Shown: positions 33,902 through 42,194 of the stretch, piece by piece
Layout: the number at the start of each line of letters is the position of its first letter
Numbering within the stretch: position 1 is the first letter of the stretch
Assembly: GCF_000349565.1 (NCBI RefSeq)
Contig: NZ_KB714620.1
Span: forward strand, 180,245 to 234,682
Direction of reading: 5' to 3'
From: Curtobacterium flaccumfaciens UCD-AKU
GTDB taxonomy: Bacteria > Actinomycetota > Actinomycetes > Actinomycetales > Microbacteriaceae
DNA: 54,438 nt
Translations under genes and position numbers: made by a program
Notes under the pieces: model-generated
Database searches by the model: none
Told to the model about the DNA's origin: nothing
Seen by the model: the letters and a program-made list of their open reading frames with translations, nothing else

Positions 33902-34855
33902 ATGTCCAGCACCGCACCCCAGTCCCCCGCCCTCGCCCTGGCCGTCGACCTCGGCGGCACGAAGGTCGAGGCCGCGCTCGTCACCGACCAGGGGGTCGTG
34001 CTGCCCGCGACGCGGTTCCGCAGCCCCACGGGGCCGCAGCGCACCTCGGACGAGCTGCAGGCCGCCGTCGACGAGGTCGTCACGGCCGCCCTCGGCGCAC
34101 TGCCCGCGGACACGACGCTCGTCGGCGTCGGCGTCGGCTCCGCCGGCCCGGTCGACGAGGAACACGGTCTGGTCTCGCCGCTCAACATGCCCGTGTGGCG
34201 GGGCCACCCGCTGCGCGACCGGATCGCGGCCCTCGTGCCGGAGAACGTGCCGGTGACGCTCCGCATGGACGGCCTGGCGATCACGCTCGCCGAGCACTGG
34301 GTCGGGGCTGCCCAAGGCTCCGACCACGTGATGGGCATGATCGTCTCCACCGGTGTCGGCGGCGGGCTCATCCTGCACGGCCGCACGGTCAGCGGCCCGA
34401 CGGGGAACGCCGGGCACATCGGCCACGTCGAGTGTGGCGGCTACGACGACCCCTGCGCCTGCGGCGGGACCGGCTGCCTCGAGGCGATCGCCAGCGGCCC
34501 CAAGACCGTGGCCTGGGCTCGTCGGCAGGGCTTCGCGGGCACCACCGGCGAAGAGCTCTCGGCCGCGTACGCCGCCGGCGACGACATCGCGGTCGCCGCG
34601 GTCAAGCGCAGCGGCCGAGCCCTGGGCCAGGCCATCGCCGCCGCCACCAGCCTGGTCGACCTCGAGGTCGTCGCGATCGGTGGCGGGTTCTCGCACGTCA
34701 CGCCCGACCTGTTCGAGTACGCCCGGCAGGCCGTGGCGGAGCGTGTCGAGTTCGGCTTCGTCACGAAGGTGCGGATCGTGCCGACGGGACTGTCGCAGGA
34801 CGGCCCGCTCATCGGCGCCGCGGCGCTCGTCCACCGCGCCGACGTCCTGCGCTGA
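33902..34855 (+). CDS. ROK-family sugar kinase
   Basis: 317 aa. The phosphate-1 motif is ALAVDLGGTKVEAALV. The ROK zinc-binding signature GHIGHVECGG...CACGGTGCLE supplies His and three Cys ligands, and GIGV-type phosphate loops follow (VGVGVGSAGPVD, STGVGGGLI). This is the kinase class without an N-terminal DNA-binding domain, so it is probably a glucokinase or related sugar kinase rather than a repressor. GGAG lies 5 nt before the ATG at 33902. It follows deoC by 135 bp. Confidence 0.9.
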   Translation: MSSTAPQSPALALAVDLGGTKVEAALVTDQGVVLPATRFRSPTGPQRTSDELQAAVDEVVTAALGALPADTTLVGVGVGSAGPVDEEHGLVSPLNMPVWRGHPLRDRIAALVPENVPVTLRMDGLAITLAEHWVGAAQGSDHVMGMIVSTGVGGGLILHGRTVSGPTGNAGHIGHVECGGYDDPCACGGTGCLEAIASGPKTVAWARRQGFAGTTGEELSAAYAAGDDIAVAAVKRSGRALGQAIAAATSLVDLEVVAIGGGFSHVTPDLFEYARQAVAERVEFGFVTKVRIVPTGLSQDGPLIGAAALVHRADVLR

Positions 34856-34950
34856 GCGCGCACGCGCCGCGTCGCGGCCTCCCGGCAGGCTGCCGTCAGG
34901 TGGCAGCGTCGTCGACGCGCTTCGCGCTCGTGACGTGACCGGTGACCGCC

Positions 34951-34984
34951 TGGAGGCGCGGTGCGGGCCCGCCACGGGCCTCCC
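34951..34984. repeat. degenerate GGAGGC(C/G)CG palindrome after the ROK gene
   Basis: The left arm TGGAGGCGCGGTGCGGG and the right arm CCCGCCACGGGCCTCC match the two variants of the dispersed element and pair with about three mismatches. Possibly a hybrid of two half-elements; it may still act as a terminator. Confidence 0.65.
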
Positions 34985-35047
34985 GGCCGGTCCGGGGCTT
35001 GTCCACAGGCCTGTCGGTCGCGACCGCAGGTCGGGCAGGATGTGCGG

Positions 35048-35629
35048 GTGCCCCGCCCGCGACTGCTGACCAGTGACGACTGGCCGGAACCCGAACTGCG
35101 GGCGGCGGTCCTGGCCGGCGAACTGGTCGCGGTCGGGCCGTGCTGGGCCTCCCCTGCCGAACCGCAGACGCCGTCGTTGCGTGCCGCCGCGGCTGCCTGG
35201 GTGCTGCGCGACGCACGCTTGATCGCCTGCACGCTGACCGCCGCGTGGATCTGGGGTGCGGTGTCCCGTCCGCCGGCGCCGCTCGAGGCGTGCATCCCGC
35301 CGCATGTCCGCGTGCACGTCGGCCCGGAGGTGCGCCTGCGCGAGGTCCGGATCGACGTCGACGACACCGCCGTCCTGGCGCGGCTCCGGGTCGCACTGCC
35401 GGCGCGGACCGCGATCGACCTGCTGCGGATGCCGGGGCCGACTGCGGGTGCGTTCGGGGCCGCTGAAGCGTCGGCCGTCCACGGGTTGCTCGCGATCGGA
35501 GCGGTGAGCGCCGCCGAGCTGCGGACACGCCTGACGGCTCTTGGCACGATCCCCATGGTGCGACAGGCCGAGCGGCGGTTGCGTGCGGTGCAGGACGGTG
35601 CCGGGGGTGCTGGGGGTGCTGTCCGGTAG
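35048..35629 (+). CDS. hypothetical protein, possibly AbiEi/transcription-factor-like
   Basis: 193 aa from the GTG at 35048, which lies 6 nt after CAGGAT (leaderless pattern); GTG at 35042 is an alternative. It is soluble, with no hydrophobic segment or signal. Phrases such as LLTSDDWPEPELRAAVLAGELVAVGPCW, then LTAAWIWG and LRVALPARTAIDLLRM resemble the AbiEi-like antitoxin-type proteins common in Microbacteriaceae (a small N-terminal winged region, then an effector domain). No toxin partner is adjacent, so a toxin-antitoxin role is not supported. The last codons (GAGGAGGAVR) are low-complexity and run into a repeat array. Confidence 0.55.
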   Translation: MPRPRLLTSDDWPEPELRAAVLAGELVAVGPCWASPAEPQTPSLRAAAAAWVLRDARLIACTLTAAWIWGAVSRPPAPLEACIPPHVRVHVGPEVRLREVRIDVDDTAVLARLRVALPARTAIDLLRMPGPTAGAFGAAEASAVHGLLAIGAVSAAELRTRLTALGTIPMVRQAERRLRAVQDGAGGAGGAVR

Positions 35630-36129
35630 TGCTTGTGGGTGGGGTCGTCGGTGGCGGGTGCAGGTGGTCAGGACACTCCGCTCACGTCCGCCGAGTGGTC
35701 ACGATCCGTCGGTTGGCAGGGCCGCAATCGACGGTTCGTGACCGGTGGACGGTGCCCGCGCGACGAGTCGTGACCGGTCCGCGGGCAGGAGGCGCCGGCC
35801 GGGGCTGCCGCGGGCCTCCGGTCCGGCGGGTGCGAGCGGTCAGGACACCCCGCTCACGTCCGCCGAGTGGTCACGGACTGTCGGGTGGCGGGGCCGCAGT
35901 CGACGGTTCGTGACCTGTCGACGGTGCCCGCGCGACGAGTCGTGACCTGTCCGCGGGCGGGAGGCGCGGGCCGGAGCCGTCACGCGCCTCCGGTCCGGCG
36001 CGTGCGAGCGGTCAGGACACCCCGCTCACGTCCGCCGAGTGGTCACGATCTGTCGGTTGGCAGGGCCGCAATCGACGAGCCGTGACCGACCGAGAAACGG
36101 ACCGGGAGGCGCGGGGCCCTGCTCCGGTA
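35630..36129. repeat. tandem array of a 172-bp unit (about 2.6 copies)
   Basis: GTCAGGACAC marks unit starts at 35667, 35839 and 36011, an exact 172-bp period. Units carry CCGCTCACGTCCGCCGAGTG, CAATCGACGGTTCGTGACC, GCCCGCGCGACGAGTCGTGAC and a GGAGGCGC...GCCTCCGGTCC inverted element (about 35790-35825 and 35960-35996). The third unit degenerates just before the rel stop codon. This fills the whole 500-bp gene-free gap; no open frame here is credible because 172 is not a multiple of three. Confidence 0.92.
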
Positions 36130-38454
36130 CTAGCCGGCGCTGACGCGGTAGACGTCGTAGACGGCGTCGATGCGACGCACTGCGTTGAGCACACGGTCGA
36201 GGTGGATGGTGTCCCCCATCTCGAACACGAACCGGCTGAGCGCCAGGCGGTCGGACGAGGTCGACACCGTCGCGGACAGTATGTTCACGTGGTGATCCGT
36301 CAGCACTCGGGTGACGTCGCTGAGCAGGCCAGACCGATCGAGCGCCTCGATCTGGATCTGCACCAGGAACACCGACTTCGACGACGGGGCCCACTCGACC
36401 TCGATCATCCGGTCGGGCTCATTCATGAGCGACTTCACGTTGGTGCACGACGACTGGTGCACGGAGACGCCCTGGCCACGGGTGATGAAGCCCACGATCT
36501 GGTCGCCCGGCACCGGGGTGCAGCACTTCGCGAGCTTGACGAGGATGTCGGGCGCCCCGCGGACCAGCACGCCGCTGTCGCTGGTGCGCAGCTGGCGACT
36601 GGTGACCTGGCGGGGGAACGCGAGTTCGGGTTCGTCGGCCTCGGTCTCGGTCTGGACGTTCCCGAGGACCTTCTCGATCACCGACTGGGTCGAGACGTGG
36701 CCCTCGCCGATGGCGGCGTACAGCGCGGAGACGTCCTCGTAGCGCATCGACGAGGCGACCTCGGCGATGCTGTCCTGGCTCATGATGCGCTGGAGCGGCA
36801 GGTTCTGCTTGCGCATCGCACGCGCGATGGCGTCGCGGCCCTGCTCGATCGCCTCTTCGCGGCGCTCCTTGGTGAACCACTGCTTGATCTTGTTGCGCGC
36901 GCGGGGGCTGCGGACGAACTGCAGCCAGTCCTGCGAGGGGCCGGAGTCGGGGTTCTTCGACGTGAAGATCTCGACCACGTCACCGCTGGAGAGCTGGCTC
37001 TCGAGCGGGACCAGGCGACCGTTGACCTTCGCACCCATCGTGCGGTGGCCGATCTCGGTGTGGACGGCGTAGGCGAAGTCGACCGGGGTGGCTCCGGCGG
37101 GCAGACCGATGACCTTGCCCTGCGGCGTGAAGACGTACGTCTCCTTGGCGCCGATCTCGTACCGGAGCGAATCGAGGAACTCGCCCGGATCGCTGGTCTC
37201 TGCCTGCCAGTCGGTGATGTGGGCGAGCCACGCCATGTCCTGGTCGTCCGTCGTGGACGAGGTGCCGGCGTCACGGCCGGCAGCGCGCTGCTTGTACTTC
37301 CAGTGGGCGGCGACACCGAACTCGGCACGCTGGTGCATCTCGTGCGTGCGGATCTGGATCTCGACCGCACGGCCCTGTGGTCCGAGCACCGTGGTGTGCA
37401 GCGACTGGTACAGGTTGAACTTGGGGGTCGCGATGTAGTCCTTGAAGCGACCGGGCAGCGGGGTCCACCGCGCGTGCACCGAGCCGAGCATGGCGTAACA
37501 GTCGCGGACGGTGGGCACGAGGACGCGGATGCCGACGAGGTCGTAGATCTCGTCGAACTCACGACCCCGCACGATCATCTTCTGGTAGATCGAGTAGTAC
37601 TGCTTCGGCCGACCCATCACGTCACCGCGGACCTTGGCGGCCTTCAGGTCCTTCTTGAGGGTGCCGATGACGTTCTGGACGAACTGCTCGCGCTTCGGTT
37701 GGCGTTCCTTGACCAGGCTGTCGATCTCGACGTAGAGCTTCGGGTGCAGGACCGCGAACGACAGGTCCTCGAGCTCGAGCTTGATCATCTGGATGCCGAG
37801 CCGGTGCGCGAGGGGCGCGTAGATCTCGAGCGTCTCCTTCGCCTTGCGCGTGGCAGACGCGGACTCGACGAAGCCCCAGGTGCGGGCGTTGTGCAGGCGG
37901 TCGGCGAGCTTGATGACGAGGACTCGGATGTCCTTCGACATCGCGATGACCATCTTGCGGACGGTCTCGGCCTGTGCGCTGTCGCCGTACTTGACCTTGT
38001 CGAGCTTGGTGACGCCGTCGACGAGCATCGCGATCTCGTCGCCGAAGTCCACCCGCAGCTGGTCGAGCTGGTAGTCGGTGTCCTCGACGGTGTCGTGCAG
38101 GAGCGCTGCAGCGATGGTGATCGTCCCGATGCCGAGGTCGGCCAGGATCTGCGCGACCGCGACGGGGTGCGTGATGTACGGCTCACCGGACTTGCGCTTC
38201 TGCCCGTCGTGCGCGCGCTCGGCGACCGAGTAGGCGCGCTCGATGAGGGTCACGTCGGCCTTGGGGTGGTGCGACCGGACCGTGCGGATCAGGGTGTCCA
38301 CCGCACCGGCCGGCTGCGCGCGCGAGAACAGGCGTGGCAGCAGTGAGCGGAGGGAACCGAGGTTGCCGGTGGTGTTCGGACCGATCGGGCTCGCGGGCTG
38401 CGGGGCGGAGCCCGGGCGGCTCGGCGCGGACGGCTCTTCGCGGGTGTCCGTCAT
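36130..38454 (-). CDS. rel: bifunctional (p)ppGpp synthetase/hydrolase Rel
   Basis: 774 aa long RelA/SpoT homologue. The hydrolase HD domain has H96 (ITHPVAVAQIL) and H120-D121 (ALLHDTVED). The synthetase region includes YQSLHTTVLGP and EIQIRTHEMHQRAEFG, followed by a TGS domain (VFTPQGKVIGLPAGATPVDFAY), the helical/zinc-finger-type region (LAKCCTPVPGDQIVGF) and a C-terminal ACT domain. With both catalytic halves intact, it should make and degrade the stringent-response alarmone. GGGAGG lies upstream of the ATG. It is downstream of the secDF cluster on the same strand, as in other actinobacteria. The 172-bp array adjoins its 3-prime end. Confidence 0.96.
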   Translation of the reverse strand: MTDTREEPSAPSRPGSAPQPASPIGPNTTGNLGSLRSLLPRLFSRAQPAGAVDTLIRTVRSHHPKADVTLIERAYSVAERAHDGQKRKSGEPYITHPVAVAQILADLGIGTITIAAALLHDTVEDTDYQLDQLRVDFGDEIAMLVDGVTKLDKVKYGDSAQAETVRKMVIAMSKDIRVLVIKLADRLHNARTWGFVESASATRKAKETLEIYAPLAHRLGIQMIKLELEDLSFAVLHPKLYVEIDSLVKERQPKREQFVQNVIGTLKKDLKAAKVRGDVMGRPKQYYSIYQKMIVRGREFDEIYDLVGIRVLVPTVRDCYAMLGSVHARWTPLPGRFKDYIATPKFNLYQSLHTTVLGPQGRAVEIQIRTHEMHQRAEFGVAAHWKYKQRAAGRDAGTSSTTDDQDMAWLAHITDWQAETSDPGEFLDSLRYEIGAKETYVFTPQGKVIGLPAGATPVDFAYAVHTEIGHRTMGAKVNGRLVPLESQLSSGDVVEIFTSKNPDSGPSQDWLQFVRSPRARNKIKQWFTKERREEAIEQGRDAIARAMRKQNLPLQRIMSQDSIAEVASSMRYEDVSALYAAIGEGHVSTQSVIEKVLGNVQTETEADEPELAFPRQVTSRQLRTSDSGVLVRGAPDILVKLAKCCTPVPGDQIVGFITRGQGVSVHQSSCTNVKSLMNEPDRMIEVEWAPSSKSVFLVQIQIEALDRSGLLSDVTRVLTDHHVNILSATVSTSSDRLALSRFVFEMGDTIHLDRVLNAVRRIDAVYDVYRVSAG

Positions 38455-38480
38455 GATGCGCCTCCCAGGACTCGGTCCGA

Positions 38481-38502
38481 GAGCTCGATCCGAGCTCGAT
38501 CC
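38481..38502. repeat. 11-bp direct duplication upstream of rel
   Basis: GAGCTCGATCC occurs twice in tandem in the 69-bp gap before rel, close to the -10-like TAGTCT on the minus strand at about 38510. Confidence 0.6.
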
Positions 38503-38523
38503 GACAAGACTACGCGTCCCCGG

Positions 38524-38871
38524 TCAGTGCCCGTGACGAGGTTCGCCCTGGGCGTCGCGCTCCACCGGTGCCCCCGCCTGCTCCCAGGCGAGCATGCCGC
38601 CGGACAGGTTGACGGCCGGGACACCCGACTGCTCGAGCGCCGCGACGATGCGCGAGGACCGGCCGCCGGAGTGGCAGACGATGATGGCCGGCTGGTCGCC
38701 GCCGTCGATCTCCTGCCAGCGGTCCACGAACTCGGACATCGGCACGAGCGTGGCCTGCGGAGCGTGGACCTCGTCCCACTCCCCCTGCTCACGCACGTCG
38801 TAGAGCCGGGCCCCGGCGTCGATGCGGCGCTGGGCCTCGGCGACGTCGATCTGCTGGATCTCGATGGGCAT
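38524..38871 (-). CDS. rhodanese-like single-domain protein
   Basis: 115 aa. LYDVREQGEWDEVHAPQATLVPM is the usual first half, and the active-site loop IVCHSGGRSSR carries the sulfur-accepting cysteine. The end GGMLAWEQAGAPV is typical. It is probably a thiosulfate or protein sulfurtransferase. The ATG overlaps the secF stop (ATGA), so it is translationally coupled to the protein-export operon, an unexpected partner. The C-terminal HGH may be incidental. Confidence 0.92.
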   Translation of the reverse strand: MPIEIQQIDVAEAQRRIDAGARLYDVREQGEWDEVHAPQATLVPMSEFVDRWQEIDGGDQPAIIVCHSGGRSSRIVAALEQSGVPAVNLSGGMLAWEQAGAPVERDAQGEPRHGH

Positions 38872-39875
38872 CAGGCGTTCGCCTCTGCCGCGTCGACCTC
38901 GCGCCGGCGCTTCTCGGCCGCCGCGGTCTTCTTGGCGTCGGACTCCTTGATCTTCGGCTCGTTCTCGCGCAGCTGCGCGTACATCGGCGACGCGATGAAG
39001 ATCGTCGAGTAGGTGCCGACGATGATGCCGATGAACAGTGCGAGCGAGATGTCACGCAGGGTGCCGGCGCCGAGCACGTACGACCCGATGAAGAGGATCG
39101 CCGCCACCGGCAGCAGTGCCACGACCGAGGTGTTGATCGATCGGACGAGCGTCTGGTTGACCGCGAGGTTGACCGACTGCTTGAAGGTGCGGATCGACTC
39201 CTGCGCGGTGTTCTCGCGCACCTTGTCGAAGACCACCACGGTGTCGTAGAGCGAGTACCCGAGGATCGTCAGGAAGCCGATCACCGCCGCGGGCGTGACC
39301 TCGAGCCCGACGATGCCGTACACGCCCGCCGTGATGAGCAGGTCGTGCACCAGCGCCGCCATCGCAGAGAGTGACATCTTCCAGGTGCGGAAGTACAGCG
39401 TCATGAAGACCGCGGCGAGGGCCAGGAAGATCACCAGACCACGGATGGCCTGCGCGAGGACGTCGGCACCCCACGTCGCGCCGATGAAGGTCGCGGCGAC
39501 CTGGCGCTCCGGGACGTCGTAGGCCTTGGCCAGGGCGTCCTGCACGTCGGTCGTCTGGGCGTCGGTGAGCTGCCCGGTCTGCACGCGGATGCCGTGCGTG
39601 CCGAGCTGCGAGACACGAGGGATGGTGTCGGCGACGACGCTCTCGACCGTGTCGGTCGCGATGCTCTGGTCGAGCGACTTGACGTCGGAGATCGTGAACT
39701 CCGAGCCGCCGGTGAACTCGATGCCGAGCTGGTACCCGCCACGCAGCCACGGCGTGACGAGCGAGATCACGATCATCGCCAGGGCGATGAGGTACCAGGT
39801 CTTCCGGCGCCCGATGATGTCGTACGACCGCTTCCCCGTGTAGAGGTCGCTGCCGAACTGGCTGAAGCTGGCCAT
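38871..39875 (-). CDS. secF: protein-export membrane protein SecF
   Basis: 334 aa. One N-terminal helix is followed by a periplasmic-type domain (FTGGSEFTI..., GIRVQTGQLTD) and five further helices with the SecD/F signatures (AAVIGFLTILGYSLYDTVVVFDKVREN). The cytosolic C-terminal tail is charged (KKTAAAEKRRREVDAAE). With SecD it uses the proton gradient to pull translocating proteins across the membrane. It overlaps both secD (upstream) and the rhodanese gene (downstream) by ATGA. Confidence 0.95.
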   Translation of the reverse strand: MASFSQFGSDLYTGKRSYDIIGRRKTWYLIALAMIVISLVTPWLRGGYQLGIEFTGGSEFTISDVKSLDQSIATDTVESVVADTIPRVSQLGTHGIRVQTGQLTDAQTTDVQDALAKAYDVPERQVAATFIGATWGADVLAQAIRGLVIFLALAAVFMTLYFRTWKMSLSAMAALVHDLLITAGVYGIVGLEVTPAAVIGFLTILGYSLYDTVVVFDKVRENTAQESIRTFKQSVNLAVNQTLVRSINTSVVALLPVAAILFIGSYVLGAGTLRDISLALFIGIIVGTYSTIFIASPMYAQLRENEPKIKESDAKKTAAAEKRRREVDAAEANA

Positions 39876-41626
39876 CAGTCGTCCTTCCCGTCCGGCGTCG
39901 AGCCGTTGTCGCCGGAGGCCTGCTGGGCCTTCCGCTCCGCGATCGTCTGTCGGCGCTGCGCCTCACCGGCACTGCGCTGGCGCTTGCCGTCCACGACGGG
40001 TGCGCGGAACTGCGCACGCCCCCGGTAGACGGCACCGAGTGCTGCCGGGTCGAGCCCGCTGAACCGGTGGCCGTCCCCGAAGAACCGGGTCCGGGCGATG
40101 AGCTGCATCATCGGGTGGGTGAAGAGTGCGACCACCACGATGTCGATGAGGGTCGTGAGCAGCAGCGTGAACGCGAAGCCCTTCACGTCGGCGACCGCGA
40201 GCACGTACAGGGTGACGGCGGCGAGGAAGTTCACCGCGTCGGACGCCAGGATCGTGCGCAGCGCGCGCTTCCAGCCGGACTCGACCGCGCTCTCGAGGGC
40301 ACGGCCGTCACGGAGTTCGTCACGGATGCGCTCGAAGTAGACGATGAACGAGTCCGCCGTGATGCCGATCGCGACGATCAGGCCCGCCACACCTGCCAAC
40401 GACAGGCGGTAGTCGACGCGCCACGACATGATCGCGATCACGAGGTACGTGATCACGGCGGCGATCCCGAGCGACAGCACGGTGACGAACGCCAGGGCGC
40501 GGTACTGGATCACGGAGTAGATGATCACGAGGATCAGGCCGATCAGACCGGCGACGAGGCCACCGATGAGCTGCGCGGTACCGAGTGTCGCCGAGATGTT
40601 CTCGTTCGACTGCACCTGGAAGTTGATCGGCAGCGCACCGTACTTGAGCTGGTCGGCGAGGGTCTTGGCGGACTCGGCGGTGAAGTTGCCGCTGATCTGC
40701 GCCTTGCCGTTCGTGATCGCGGAGTTCGTCGTCGGTGCGGTGATGACCGAACCGTCGAGCACGATCGCGAACTGGTTCTGCGGCTGCTGGAGCGAGACGA
40801 GACGGTTGGTGACCGTGCGGAAGTCCTTCGAGCCCTCACCGTTGAAGGTCAGGTTGACGGCCCACTGGCCGGTCGACGTGCCCTGCGAGTCGGTGGCGAG
40901 CCCCGAGGTGGCGTTGCTGATGTCGGCGCCGGACACCTCGACCGGGCCGAGGATGTACTTGCCGGCGCCGTCCTGGTCGCAGGTGACCAGGGGCTCGTCG
41001 TCGGGCGCGGTGGTGACGTCGCCCGGTGCTGCGCAGTTGTAGTTGGTGTACAGGTCCTGCAGCTTCGGCGTGACCCAGTTCAGGTCGCTCGCGTTCGTGG
41101 GCTTCGCGCTGGGCGTCGCCGCGAGCGAGGCGGGCGGCGAGTACGGCGTCGGCGATGCGGTGCCCTTGCCGTCGTCACCGACAGCGGAGTTGGTCGCAGC
41201 CTCGGTGTACAGGACGGGCCGGAACGTCAGCTTGGCCGCGGCCTCGATGCGGTCGATGGTGGCCTTGTCGGGGCGACCCGGGATCGAGACGACGATGTTG
41301 TTCGCGCCCTGCGTGTTGATCTCTGACTCGGAGACACCGGTGGCGTCGATGCGCTGGCGGATGATGTTCACCGCCTGCTGCAGCTGCTGCGAGGTGACGG
41401 AGTCGCCCTCGGTGTTCTGCGCCGCGAGGGTCAGCTGCGTGCCGCCCTGCAGGTCCAGAGCCAGCTCGGGTACCCAGCTCGCGCCCTGGTACCACTTGTC
41501 GGTGTCGTCCTTCGAAGAGCCGGCGAGGATCGACGCGGCGGTGTTCAGGCCGGCGAGGATCGCCATCAGGATCACCAACCAGGTGAGCGAGCGCAGCGCC
41601 TTCTTGACGGGTGTCGATCGTGCCAC
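39875..41626 (-). CDS. secD: protein-export membrane protein SecD
   Basis: 583 aa from the GTG at 41626 (ARSTPVKKALRSLTW...). It has an N-terminal helix, the SecD motif LALDLQGGTQLTL, a large extracytoplasmic domain with an insert containing acidic and Ser/Pro-rich stretches, and the five-helix membrane core with GITADSFIVYFERIRDELRDG. The C-terminal tail is basic and polar. The partner SecF starts at its stop codon. An upstream in-frame alternative would add 17 residues (start 41677), but this start gives the usual N terminus. Confidence 0.93.
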   Translation of the reverse strand: MARSTPVKKALRSLTWLVILMAILAGLNTAASILAGSSKDDTDKWYQGASWVPELALDLQGGTQLTLAAQNTEGDSVTSQQLQQAVNIIRQRIDATGVSESEINTQGANNIVVSIPGRPDKATIDRIEAAAKLTFRPVLYTEAATNSAVGDDGKGTASPTPYSPPASLAATPSAKPTNASDLNWVTPKLQDLYTNYNCAAPGDVTTAPDDEPLVTCDQDGAGKYILGPVEVSGADISNATSGLATDSQGTSTGQWAVNLTFNGEGSKDFRTVTNRLVSLQQPQNQFAIVLDGSVITAPTTNSAITNGKAQISGNFTAESAKTLADQLKYGALPINFQVQSNENISATLGTAQLIGGLVAGLIGLILVIIYSVIQYRALAFVTVLSLGIAAVITYLVIAIMSWRVDYRLSLAGVAGLIVAIGITADSFIVYFERIRDELRDGRALESAVESGWKRALRTILASDAVNFLAAVTLYVLAVADVKGFAFTLLLTTLIDIVVVALFTHPMMQLIARTRFFGDGHRFSGLDPAALGAVYRGRAQFRAPVVDGKRQRSAGEAQRRQTIAERKAQQASGDNGSTPDGKDD

Positions 41627-41717
41627 CGGTCGTCTCGTCTTTCTGTTCAGGACCGTCGGCACACCGTGCGACGGCAAGAGGAAGCCGCCGGATCAGACGA
41701 CCCGGCGGCCGAGGGCG

Positions 41718-42104
41718 TCAGTCGTCGGACTTGCGCTTCGTGGCGTCGGTCTCGTCGGCACGCTCGCCGTAGACCGGCTCACCGTTGAGTTCGGCCACGG
41801 GCTTCGGCTCGTCCTCGGTGGTCGTGGTGGTCTCGACGTCGGAAGCGTTGTCGTCGACGACGCGCGACAGGGTCTGACGGTGCACGGTGACGATGGTCCC
41901 CGGTGCGATCTCGACGTCAGCGGTGACCTTCTCCTCGTTCACGGAGAGGAGCGTGCCGTACAGGCCGAAGGACAGCATGACCTTGGCGCCGGGGACCATC
42001 TTGTCCACGAGCTCGGCCTGCTGCTTCTTGCGCTTGCGGCTGTTGTAGAACATGAAGGCTGCGAACGCCACGACGATGACGATGAGGATGACTTCTTGAC
42101 CCAT
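41718..42104 (-). CDS. yajC: preprotein translocase subunit YajC
   Basis: 128 aa. A single N-terminal helix (about residues 4-20, LIVIVVAFAAFMFYN) is followed by the basic stretch SRKRKKQQ and the YajC domain (MVPGAKVMLSFGLYGTLLSV, TVHRQTLSRVV). The acidic, Thr-rich C-terminal extension is common in actinobacteria. AGAAGG precedes the ATG at 42104, and a TAGACT -10-like hexamer lies at 42146-42151, so yajC-secD-secF-rhodanese may start here, separately from ruvB upstream. Confidence 0.92.
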   Translation of the reverse strand: MGQEVILIVIVVAFAAFMFYNSRKRKKQQAELVDKMVPGAKVMLSFGLYGTLLSVNEEKVTADVEIAPGTIVTVHRQTLSRVVDDNASDVETTTTTEDEPKPVAELNGEPVYGERADETDATKRKSDD

Positions 42105-42194
42105 GATGCGTTGCCTTCTCTGGTTGCTCGGTTTCGGGCCGTAGCAGTCTAGGGCACGCCGGTGTCCGTGGCATGTCACTCGACTGATCGGCGT

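Noticed and set aside
35048..35629. Type IV toxin-antitoxin module
   Set aside because: No AbiEii-like toxin gene is adjacent, and the resemblance is weak.
35667..36129. CRISPR or protein-coding repeat
   Set aside because: The 172-bp units are similar along their whole length, with no spacer-like unique segments and no conserved frame.
36082..38346. Long plus-strand open frame opposite rel
   Set aside because: Low-complexity antisense translation; the minus strand encodes a complete Rel with all motifs.
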